This document shows positions 1-6,700 of a DNA stretch of 24,895 nucleotides, piece after piece; the first letter of the stretch is position 1, and the number at the start of each line of letters is the position of its first letter. The stretch spans positions 1 through 24,895 of the forward strand of contig JAGGVT010000049.1 in NCBI GenBank assembly GCA_021157815.1, written 5' to 3'. The notes beneath the pieces were generated by a model that was not told where the DNA came from, searched no databases, and saw only the letters and a program-made list of their open reading frames with translations. Origin of the DNA: a bacterium. Lineage in GTDB: Bacteria; JAJVIF01; JAGGVT01. The translations under genes and the position numbers were made by a program.

Positions 1-972
1 GATGAAATAGGCGTCAAAACTATAACTGAACGCGGAGGACGGGTTTTCCCTAAAAGTGAAAAGGCGCAGGATATTGTCGATGCGCTTGTTAAATGGTGCA
101 GGAAATCAGGTGTGGAGATTCATACTGATTCACCTGTGGCAAATCTAATATTCGATGAGGATAAAATAAGCGGCGTGAAAGTGTCGGGTGGACAAAACTA
201 CAACGCTGATTGTGTGATTCTGGCTACCGGCGGGATGTCGTACCCGTTAACCGGATCAACTGGTGACGGCTACCAACTTGCTGAATCCGCCGGACACAAA
301 ATCACGCAAATCCTGCCATCTTTGGTACCGTTGGAAACATCCGGCAATGTCGCGCGACGGCTTGAGGGTTTAAGCCTTCGGAATGTGCGAGTAACTCTTT
401 TTGCGGACGGGAAAAAGCAATCAGATGAATTTGGCGATATGTGCTTCACAGACACAGGAGTTACAGGCCCTATCATTCTCAAATTGTCGCGTAAGGCTGT
501 TCAACTGTTGAGCCGGAATCAGGAACTTGAAATATCATTAGACCTCAAACCCGCTCTTGACATGAAGAAGCTGGATGCCAGATTAGTTCGCGAGATTCAA
601 GCGCATCCCAAACGGCAATATAAATCACTGCTTCCGAAATTACTTCCCCCAAAGCTAATTCCAGTTTGTATTGAACAAACCGGAATCTTCAAGGACAAGC
701 CATCGCACCAAATTAAATCCGATGAGCGAAAGAAACTAAGAAACTGGTTGAAGAATTTTCGCATGAAAGTGACAGGGCATCGCGGATTCGAAGAAGCGAT
801 AATAACATCCGGCGGCGTGAACCTAAAGGAAATCGACCCCGCGTCAATGCAGTCGAAACTGGTTAAAGGGCTGTATATAGTCGGCGAACTACTCAATTTG
901 GATGCCGACACCGGCGGATATAACCTGCAAGCTGCGTTTTCCACGGGGTGGGTAGCGGGGTTTTTAAAATAG
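1..972 (+). CDS. BaiN/HI0933-family FAD-dependent oxidoreductase (5' end missing)
   Basis: The reading frame is open from base 1, so the N-terminal FAD-binding part lies outside the window. Visible family hallmarks are RGGRVFP near the start, ATGGMSYPLTGSTGDGY (typical ATGG-SYP-GSTGDGY block), the FTDTGVTGP segment corresponding to the usual FTH-GvSGP, and the C-terminal SGGVNLKEIDP and GELLNLDADTGGYNLQ motifs that close the FAD site. These identify the HI0933/YhiN/BaiN flavoprotein family; the physiological substrate of most members is unknown, so no reaction is assigned. The last codon and TAG stop (970-972) lie inside the left arm of an inverted-repeat element, so the last residue or two may be derived from the insertion. 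Only a few residues appear to be lost, because the GYNLQ block is normally close to the C-terminus. Confidence 0.85.
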   Translation, partial: DEIGVKTITERGGRVFPKSEKAQDIVDALVKWCRKSGVEIHTDSPVANLIFDEDKISGVKVSGGQNYNADCVILATGGMSYPLTGSTGDGYQLAESAGHKITQILPSLVPLETSGNVARRLEGLSLRNVRVTLFADGKKQSDEFGDMCFTDTGVTGPIILKLSRKAVQLLSRNQELEISLDLKPALDMKKLDARLVREIQAHPKRQYKSLLPKLLPPKLIPVCIEQTGIFKDKPSHQIKSDERKKLRNWLKNFRMKVTGHRGFEEAIITSGGVNLKEIDPASMQSKLVKGLYIVGELLNLDADTGGYNLQAAFSTGWVAGFLK

Positions 973-1064
973 GGACAGTTACCTGTTTTATGTCGCCGAT
1001 AAACACTGGCAACTGCATTTGCCTTAACCATGCGGATTATAAAATAGGTAACTGTCCCTATTTT
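966..1064. repeat. Inverted-repeat (REPIN/MITE-like) element, GGGACAGTTACC type
   Basis: A 26-bp left arm (966-991, AAAATAGGGACAGTTACC then TGTTTTAT) is matched by its reverse complement at 1039-1064 with one mismatch, around a 47-bp centre. The element lies between two converging genes and supplies the stop codons of both. Short paired palindromes of this kind are known to be mobilised by REP-associated Y1 (RAYT) transposases; no such gene is in the window, so that origin is inference. Confidence 0.8.
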
Positions 1065-1248
1065 TACCCTCGGAGGGGTTGCCATCAAGATCGGATTCAG
1101 AAACAAATACAGGCAAAGTGTTATATGTGGATGCAAATGAAGAATCAGGATTGGATCCTGTCTGCGGGATAATTGCGTTGTTCCCTGACGAACATCCGAA
1201 AAGAAACAGTATTACAAAAAGCGTGATAAAGACGTTGAGACGAGACAT
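1024..1248 (-). CDS. Small lipoprotein, C-terminus truncated by the repeat element
   Basis: A 74-residue product begins MSRLNVFITLFVILFLFGC, a clear lipoprotein signal peptide with lipobox LFGC, followed by a Ser/Asn-rich linker. The start is well supported by GAGGTGA five to six bases before the ATG. The last residues (about NRDSYLFYNPHG) are encoded by the right arm and centre of the inverted-repeat element, so the original protein was probably longer and the present gene is a decapitated remnant, possibly still expressed as a tethered peptide. It lies 98 bp downstream of the LRR gene on the same strand and has its own possible -10 box. I recognise no domain and propose no function. Confidence 0.5.
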   Translation of the reverse strand: MSRLNVFITLFVILFLFGCSSGNNAIIPQTGSNPDSSFASTYNTLPVFVSESDLDGNPSEGKNRDSYLFYNPHG

Positions 1249-1291
1249 AACTTCACCTCAAGCAGATGTTTTCGAAAAAAGCAGTGGAATA

Positions 1292-1297
1292 AGTATA
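1292..1297 (-). promoter_or_regulatory. Possible -10 box of the small lipoprotein gene
   Basis: On the minus strand TATACT lies 43 bases before the ATG at 1248, with only a weak -35 (TTATCT) 17 bases upstream. This is a match to sigma-70 consensus by eye only. Confidence 0.3.
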
Positions 1298-1346
1298 GCA
1301 TATAATAGCGGATAAGATAAATGAGGAGAGATACCTGTTTTACAGT

Positions 1347-3008
1347 TTACCGGTTTTTGTATTTGACCGTGCACCCACGTTCTCTCAGGACGCGTATATC
1401 AACTAATCGTGCTTTGGAGCAAAGAGGATTATGGGATAATTCTATTCGGCAATGTTCCTTAATATTTTTGTTTTCAATGAGTGGTGAAATATCTTCGATC
1501 TTATTTTTAAATAATTGAATAGAAATTAAATGTTTTAATTTTGTAAGAGGTAATAAGTCACTGACATCATTGAAATCCAGCCTAAGTTCTTGAAGGCTCT
1601 CCATGTTTTCAACAATTGAGATATCCGTTATACCTGCATTTCTAATACATAAATACTTCAGTTTGTTTAATTTCCCCAACTCGGATAATCCACATACTTC
1701 TTTTGTTATATTTCTTTTTAGTTCATTCCACATCATATCGTAAATGAAGCATTCAAGATTATGAAGCTCACCAACTGGTGAAATATCGCTAATGGGGTTA
1801 CCTGTAATTACCAAACGTTTCAGGTTTTTATTATTTCTCAGGGCTTCCAGGCTGTTGACATTATTATCATACAAACGCAATTGTTCCAGTTTTTCTAGTA
1901 AAGACAGTGGGGTAATATCAGAAACCTTATTGCTTGACAGATTAAGTTCAATTAAGTTAGTGAGATTGGAAAGAGGTTCAATATTCTCAATCTCATTACA
2001 AGTTAAATTTAGCTTATTGAGTTTATTCAGATTTCGTAACGCGCTTATGTCCTTAAGATGACATCCTCCAATCTCCAAATCAACAATTTCAGAACATCTT
2101 TTTATAGGTGATAAATCATCAATGATATAACCACTGATTAATAATGAGTTGATGGATTTATAATCGTCTTCCGTTAGCTCACCTGCTTTATTCTTAAGTC
2201 TTTTACGAACAAGAATTTCTAATAGCTTATCCGATGGTATATATGTCGTGCTTGGATCATATGCAACGCTGGCTCTCCTGATTATTTCCGGCAGTATATT
2301 TGATGACGAATTCAGATTAAGAGTCAATCCCTCCAGCTTGACCATCTTAAGATTTGGCAAATCTTTTAAAGGAGATATATCATGGACTTTTGTATTTGAA
2401 ATATCAAGTTTTTCAAGGCTCTTGAATTCAGACAATACATCTATGTTTTCAATAGTGCTGCAGTTTAAATAGAGTCCAACTATTTCTGTCGAATCCTGCA
2501 GGAAATCCAAGCTGGTAATTTTGCTGGAGGGAATAGAAAGTAGTTTAAGATTCTTAAGTTCTGATAACGGTGAGAAATCCTTTATATGTTCAGTCGAGAG
2601 GTAAACTGAGTACAGGTTTGTCATTTTTGCAATAGGTGAAATATCACTGATTCCACAATCTTGTAGGGAAAGCGAAGTAAGATGGTTCAGGTCGGAAATC
2701 GGCTCAAGGCTACCTATATCATATCCATACAGACCAAATGATTTAAGATACCTGCATTTTTTTAATAGCTCAACGTCACTGGATTCCACTTTGTTATTAT
2801 CTTTGTATCTATTGGAGATATGTAAGTTTTCAATCTCATCTAAATCCTGTTCTGTTAGCTCACCGCCTGTTTTATCGTAATATTCTTTAATTTTATCTTC
2901 AATACTTAATTGTTTTGTGGATTGACCACAACCTGAATATATTGAAACGGAAAAGATAAGGCAAAGTGTAGAAACCCAAAGAGCTATATATATTATCTGT
3001 TTAAACAT
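1347..3008 (-). CDS. Leucine-rich-repeat lipoprotein (internalin/SDS22-type LRR)
   Basis: A 553-residue secreted protein. MFKQIIYIALWVSTLCLIFS followed by VSIYSGC is a hydrophobic signal with a lipobox-like Cys near residue 27; this start also avoids overlap with the permease gene upstream (17-nt gap), whereas an earlier ATG would overlap it. The rest is about 16 LRRs of 22 residues with pattern NLxxLxLxxNxIxDIxPLxxL. The repeats fall into two blocks, each preceded by a similar cap: GGELTEQDLDEIENLHIS near the N-terminus and AGELTEDDYKSINSLLIS in the middle. The end (HNPLCSK...VLRERGCTVKY) is a typical bacterial LRR C-cap. Such proteins usually mediate protein-protein contact; no partner can be named. 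The gene is visibly richer in A+T than its neighbours, which suggests acquisition from elsewhere. Confidence 0.85.
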   Translation of the reverse strand: MFKQIIYIALWVSTLCLIFSVSIYSGCGQSTKQLSIEDKIKEYYDKTGGELTEQDLDEIENLHISNRYKDNNKVESSDVELLKKCRYLKSFGLYGYDIGSLEPISDLNHLTSLSLQDCGISDISPIAKMTNLYSVYLSTEHIKDFSPLSELKNLKLLSIPSSKITSLDFLQDSTEIVGLYLNCSTIENIDVLSEFKSLEKLDISNTKVHDISPLKDLPNLKMVKLEGLTLNLNSSSNILPEIIRRASVAYDPSTTYIPSDKLLEILVRKRLKNKAGELTEDDYKSINSLLISGYIIDDLSPIKRCSEIVDLEIGGCHLKDISALRNLNKLNKLNLTCNEIENIEPLSNLTNLIELNLSSNKVSDITPLSLLEKLEQLRLYDNNVNSLEALRNNKNLKRLVITGNPISDISPVGELHNLECFIYDMMWNELKRNITKEVCGLSELGKLNKLKYLCIRNAGITDISIVENMESLQELRLDFNDVSDLLPLTKLKHLISIQLFKNKIEDISPLIENKNIKEHCRIELSHNPLCSKARLVDIRVLRERGCTVKYKNR

Positions 3009-3025
3009 TTGTATTTTCCAATTCC

Positions 3026-3835
3026 CTATATCTCCTCGACCATTGAATACTCGAAGCGTTTGAAGATTGCATAACAAATAGCGAATATTATTATCGTTAT
3101 GGGTACAAGCGCGAATGCTATTAACGTAAGATTGCCTATTTCCGCACTGCCTAAGAAACTGTATCTGTATGCGGGTATCAGCCATGCAAAGGGGTTAATA
3201 AAATAGATTGTCAGCATTGCGGATTTACCAGCAAGCGCGGATGATATTCTTGCTAGTGAATATATTACAGGGGATGCGAAGAAGAGGACTGTTAGAATCC
3301 AGTTGAGAATCTGCTCCGTGTCGCGGTAGAAGACATCGAGGAGGGATACAATAAACGATATCGCGACAGTAAGAAATAACTGCGCAATAAGAAGCGGGAT
3401 TAGGAGTCCTATTGTAATGTTCGGCTGGTAGCGTAGAATCACCATTAGAATAAATACTAATCCAACGCCTATTATAAGGTTTATAAACTCGCTGAGTGTT
3501 GTCGCTATAGGCAGGATTTCACGGGGAAAATATGCTTTTTTGATTAAATCGGCGTTGAGGATAAAAAGCGGCGCGCTTTTCCCGACTGTCGAGCTGAACG
3601 CCATCCATGGCCACATCCCCGCGATTAGGAATAAGCCGTAGTTTGGAATGTCCTTGCGAAAATCCGGCGCCAGAAGTGTGAAGATAACGTAATACAATCC
3701 AAGCATGAACGCCGGATGGAGGAACGACCAGAGGAATCCGAGCGCGGAGCCTTTGTATTTAACCTTCAAATCGCGAACGACCATCACCGCAATCAGTTCG
3801 CGGTATTTGAAAAGGCTTGTTAGATGAGCGAACAT
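3026..3835 (-). CDS. ABC-2 type transporter permease (polysaccharide/O-antigen export family)
   Basis: About 269 residues with the layout of ABC-2 export permeases (Wzm/TagG/RfbA-like): an N-terminal amphipathic stretch with the motif VVRDLKVKYKGSALGFLWSF, then six hydrophobic segments, with FYRDTEQIL between segments and ASPVIYS before the fifth. Family members pair with an ATPase to export glycans or glycolipids across the inner membrane. No ATPase gene is next to it in this window, so the partner must be elsewhere. The start was placed at 3835 because AAAGGTAG precedes it and it leaves a 7-nt gap to the upstream gene; an ATG at 3874 has no Shine-Dalgarno and would overlap. The LRR lipoprotein gene follows by 17 nt. 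Confidence 0.85.
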   Translation of the reverse strand: MFAHLTSLFKYRELIAVMVVRDLKVKYKGSALGFLWSFLHPAFMLGLYYVIFTLLAPDFRKDIPNYGLFLIAGMWPWMAFSSTVGKSAPLFILNADLIKKAYFPREILPIATTLSEFINLIIGVGLVFILMVILRYQPNITIGLLIPLLIAQLFLTVAISFIVSLLDVFYRDTEQILNWILTVLFFASPVIYSLARISSALAGKSAMLTIYFINPFAWLIPAYRYSFLGSAEIGNLTLIAFALVPITIIIFAICYAIFKRFEYSMVEEI

Positions 3836-3842
3836 CGCGATT

Positions 3843-5366
3843 CTACCTTTTGGGTTCCACGCCGACAGTTTCATCGAAGCCGGGATATTTTATAAGCTGT
3901 TTAACAGCGATTTCCTTGAAAAATTTCTTGATATTAAGCATTCGGTTTATCTCGGACGCAATCGCCTCCGCTGAATGGAAAGCTATTCGCAGGTTACCGC
4001 CATTAATCCCGCTTGATTTAATAAGCCGCGCGTTCACATGTTGAGCGACAAACTCGGATGGTGTTACGGATTTTAGTTTCTCCGCATCGCTCTTGAACGG
4101 ATCATTTGCGTTTTGGGGCAGGACAAGTTCGACATACGCAGGCTCACTGTCAGGAACCGCGATTTCATCAAGCAGTCCGATAAGTTCTTTCTGCACGTCA
4201 TCCCGATTTACTTTGTCTCCCGATGATGAAACGATTCGTTCAACCGGATATTTTCCGCGTACCGTGATTCTGGTTTTCAAACCGTACGGGTCATCGATAT
4301 CAGGCGGCATGACATCGACACGAACCACATGCGGCGCATGAGGCGGATATTTAGTGTCCTTGCATATAAAATTCACACCGACCGGCAAATTACGAGGAGG
4401 CTCATCTTCCCAACCAAGAAAAAGTTTGAAATCCAGATGTGAATTTGAATAGTAGCCAAGCGGTTTGAATCTGCATTCACCACTTTTCAATTCCTCAAAT
4501 CCTAGCAATCCGGGAGACTCATCGACAAAAATCCAGTCAACCGGATGGGCATCCCTTTCATCAATGTAAATCTCATTTACAATACCGGCGTTTGATTTAA
4601 TAAGGTCAATTTTCTTCCCGCCGACTATTGTCGCGTTTTTGTTTGAACGCAGTTTGTCGAGCATGGCGTTCTTGAAACCAATCCAGCCTTGTTTGGGGCG
4701 GGTTAACCCGTGGCGGCGGCGCATGACAAGTTCAATTCCGCTTAAAGTGTCGATGCTGTCCATACCCAGCCCAAGCTGGTCGTTGCACATAAGCGTGTAG
4801 AGATTCACCATCTCCTCAGGCAGATTGAACCTTGAGATAAATCTCGCGAAACTTGTTTTTGATGCTTTCGCGACTGCCACATAAATCCACGGAAACAGTT
4901 GTGTAATAATGTGTAAAGAGCTGGCTTTTTTATATGGCGGGTTGAGCCCGGTTTTTATTTCTATCTCATGGACAATATCATGCAGATATGAAACCTTGTT
5001 GTGAAAGCGCAGTATTGAATTGCGTCGATTGGGGAATCTCTTTGACAGCTGGCGAAGGAATTCATCATCATTGCCCGGCTCATCGAGAGCGAATCCCGAA
5101 CCAAGCAATCGGAAAGGATATTGCAGAAGTTCAAAATCATCGATGAACCCATACAGTTCGCCCGGACTTTCGCGCATCGAGTAGAAAGCCAAATCGCAAC
5201 CGCTTGCGAGATCACATTCAAACGCGCCTTTCGGAGTTTCATGCACCTCGACTGGCGCGATATCAGGCCTGACAAGCATAACTGAAAATTCCTCACCCGC
5301 AAGTTCATTCGCCATGTGAATCGCGGCGAGGCTGTCGCCTATTACAACGCAGTCATGTTTTTTCAT
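3843..5366 (-). CDS. Rossmann-fold FAD/NAD(P)-binding protein, phytoene-desaturase-like, unknown function
   Basis: A 507-residue soluble protein. The N-terminus, DCVVIGDSLAAIHMANELA, has the strand-turn-helix of a dinucleotide-binding domain, but the glycine signature is degraded: the second and third glycines of GxGxxG are Ser and Ala. The middle (ISRFNLPEEMVNLYTLMCND and MRRRHGLTRPKQGW) resembles the desaturase/amine-oxidase superfamily, and a C-terminal segment with residues around IAFHSAEAIASEI is placed where the cofactor-closing motif usually lies (GLYxxGD-type sequences), also divergent. I cannot tell whether it still binds FAD. There is no Shine-Dalgarno; a TATATT box lies six bases before the ATG. 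It is followed by the exporter permease after 7 nt, so co-transcription and a shared envelope role are likely but unproven. Confidence 0.6.
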   Translation of the reverse strand: MKKHDCVVIGDSLAAIHMANELAGEEFSVMLVRPDIAPVEVHETPKGAFECDLASGCDLAFYSMRESPGELYGFIDDFELLQYPFRLLGSGFALDEPGNDDEFLRQLSKRFPNRRNSILRFHNKVSYLHDIVHEIEIKTGLNPPYKKASSLHIITQLFPWIYVAVAKASKTSFARFISRFNLPEEMVNLYTLMCNDQLGLGMDSIDTLSGIELVMRRRHGLTRPKQGWIGFKNAMLDKLRSNKNATIVGGKKIDLIKSNAGIVNEIYIDERDAHPVDWIFVDESPGLLGFEELKSGECRFKPLGYYSNSHLDFKLFLGWEDEPPRNLPVGVNFICKDTKYPPHAPHVVRVDVMPPDIDDPYGLKTRITVRGKYPVERIVSSSGDKVNRDDVQKELIGLLDEIAVPDSEPAYVELVLPQNANDPFKSDAEKLKSVTPSEFVAQHVNARLIKSSGINGGNLRIAFHSAEAIASEINRMLNIKKFFKEIAVKQLIKYPGFDETVGVEPKR

Positions 5367-5372
5367 GGTATT

Positions 5373-5378
5373 AATATA
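5373..5378 (-). promoter_or_regulatory. -10-like box 6 nt before the FAD-protein start (leaderless pattern)
   Basis: Minus-strand TATATT is followed by six bases and then the ATG at 5366, with no purine-rich ribosome-binding site. Transcription starting about seven bases after the box would begin at the ATG itself. No good -35 is seen. Confidence 0.3.
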
Positions 5379-5388
5379 TCATATTTTG

Positions 5389-5474
5389 CCCCGGCGAGGA
5401 GACGCTGAGTTACGGTTTTCCCCGGCAAGGGTATGCCGGGTTACATCTCCACCTGTAAGGGGTTTCCGTGTTGG
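5389..5474 (+). repeat. Three tandem copies of a ~25-bp hairpin repeat (CCCCGG...CCGGGTTAC)
   Basis: Copies begin at 5389, 5420 and 5450 (30-31 bp spacing). The second copy forms a perfect 7-bp stem, CCCGGCA/TGCCGGG, with a 6-base loop; the first pairs in 6 of 7 positions with changed bases on both sides (CCCGGCG/CGCTGAG); the third is degenerate. A single further copy is at 14350. The gap between the ADP-ribosylglycohydrolase and FAD-protein genes holds little else. Confidence 0.65.
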
Positions 5475-5500
5475 AGGATATATGTTTTTTTAAAGCCTTA

Positions 5501-6403
5501 TCAAGAAATGAATTTATCCAAAAGGCCCAGCGCGGCTTTTTCAAGACGCTCTCGCTGGTCGAGTTTTTCAAGCCAACGGCTCGGAATGCCGGATATTCCA
5601 TACTGTCCGCCAAATAAAGCGCCGACAACCGCTCCATTGGTGTCCGTATCGCCGCCAAGATTAACGACTGTAATCAGAGCATCCTCGAAATCGACGCAGT
5701 TTGCATACGCCCACATCGCGACTTTCAGCGTGTCGAGAACATAACCGGATTTTGACAGCTTATCCTGATCAGTGGATGCCGCTGATTCAACCGTGCTGAT
5801 AACATCCTGCTCAGTTAAAGTTACAAGATAATCACTCAGATCATGATGGATATCCTGAACGATATCGCTTAGAAAGAGATTGAAAAACACGCATGATTCG
5901 GTTGATCGCGGGTCGAAATGAGTAATTTCGCCAACTGTACGCGTTTCGCTTACGATTTTATCCTTGTCATTCAGGCGTGCCAGCGCGGTTGGAGCGCACC
6001 GCATTAACGCACCGTTTCCTGCCAGCTGCTGCTTTGATTCATCCCACACCATTCTTGAAGCATCAAGCGGCTTCATTCCCTGCTTGATGAACCACAAAAC
6101 CCGGCTTGTTGTAAAACCGATTCCCCTGCCGCCTTTTTCATACCAGTCCACAAAACGCTGAGCTATGTCATCAGGATTGCAGTCCGAATGCTCAACATAG
6201 GATTCAGCGACATCCAGAATCATCTGCGTATCATCGGTCCAAAAAGGTGAATGGTCGGCGTCCTCAATGAAATCCGTAATTTTGCCATACTGCTTTTTAA
6301 TCTCATCATGGCTTAATCGTTCAACGGGCGCGCCAAGAGTATCTCCAATCGCTGCGCCAAGAATACATCCGAGGTATTTTTCTCTTAAAGTATCTTTGTC
6401 CAT
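5501..6403 (-). CDS. ADP-ribosylglycohydrolase family protein (DraG/ARH fold)
   Basis: About 300 residues, the normal length for the family. It contains GCILGAAIGDTLGAPVE near the N-terminus, FWTDDTQM (the TDDT metal-binding motif), GNGALMRCAP in the middle, and GGDTDTNGAVVGALFGG near the C-terminus (the DTD metal ligands). Family members use two Mg2+ ions to hydrolyse ADP-ribose from protein side chains or small ADP-ribosylated molecules in the cytoplasm. All metal ligands are present, so it should be active, but the natural substrate cannot be read from sequence and no ADP-ribosyltransferase or nitrogenase gene is nearby. Start: ATG 6403; an in-frame GTG at 6409 is equally possible because neither has a strong ribosome-binding site. 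Confidence 0.88.
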   Translation of the reverse strand: MDKDTLREKYLGCILGAAIGDTLGAPVERLSHDEIKKQYGKITDFIEDADHSPFWTDDTQMILDVAESYVEHSDCNPDDIAQRFVDWYEKGGRGIGFTTSRVLWFIKQGMKPLDASRMVWDESKQQLAGNGALMRCAPTALARLNDKDKIVSETRTVGEITHFDPRSTESCVFFNLFLSDIVQDIHHDLSDYLVTLTEQDVISTVESAASTDQDKLSKSGYVLDTLKVAMWAYANCVDFEDALITVVNLGGDTDTNGAVVGALFGGQYGISGIPSRWLEKLDQRERLEKAALGLLDKFIS

Positions 6404-6459
6404 GTTCACTGATTGCCACTCTCTCGATTTTTTCCAATATTTTTAATGTTGGACTTTAC

Positions 6460-6489
6460 ATTATACGCCAATCAGGATAAGTTTATCCA
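6460..6489 (-). promoter_or_regulatory. Possible sigma-70 promoter of the ADP-ribosylglycohydrolase gene
   Basis: On the minus strand TGGATA (-35, 6484-6489) and a perfect TATAAT (-10, 6460-6465) are separated by 18 bases, about 57 bases upstream of the ATG. Confidence 0.4.
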
Positions 6490-6530
6490 TTGTGAGATGG
6501 TTGTAAAAGTATATTGCCATTGGAATCCGC

Positions 6531-6642
6531 AACAAAGGGGACAGTCCACACCAGGCTTCAAACATGACGCTATTAACAAACAGCATTCAGAATGACAGTG
6601 TTTATCGCGTTTACTGTTGTGGTTGGGACAGTCCCCTTTTTT
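6531..6642. repeat. Inverted-repeat element, GGGGACAGTCC type
   Basis: Left arm 6531-6552 (AACAAAGGGGACAGTCC...) and right arm 6621-6642 (GGTTGGGACAGTCCCC then T-run) are reverse complements with four mismatches in 22 bp, around about 68 bp of unique sequence. Each arm carries its own small GGGAC-N-GTCC palindrome. It fills most of the 297-bp gap between the divergent ADP-ribosylglycohydrolase and helicase genes. It resembles the 966-1064 element in design but differs in sequence. Confidence 0.7.
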
Positions 6643-6700
6643 GCTCAATGTTCCAGTCTCACCTTAATCAAACATCCGATGAACAAAGGTGTGAATTGAT

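Noticed and set aside
597-1136. A 179-codon minus-strand frame across the flavoprotein 3' end
   Set aside because: It is a shadow of the well-supported flavoprotein gene and crosses the inverted-repeat element.
1332-1342. Remnant of the 966-1064 element (shared TACCTGTTTTA)
   Set aside because: Only about 11 bases match and there is no inverted partner, so chance is sufficient.
1079-1518. Plus-strand frames opposite the small lipoprotein and LRR genes
   Set aside because: They are antisense to better supported genes, lack ribosome-binding sites and show no recognisable domains.
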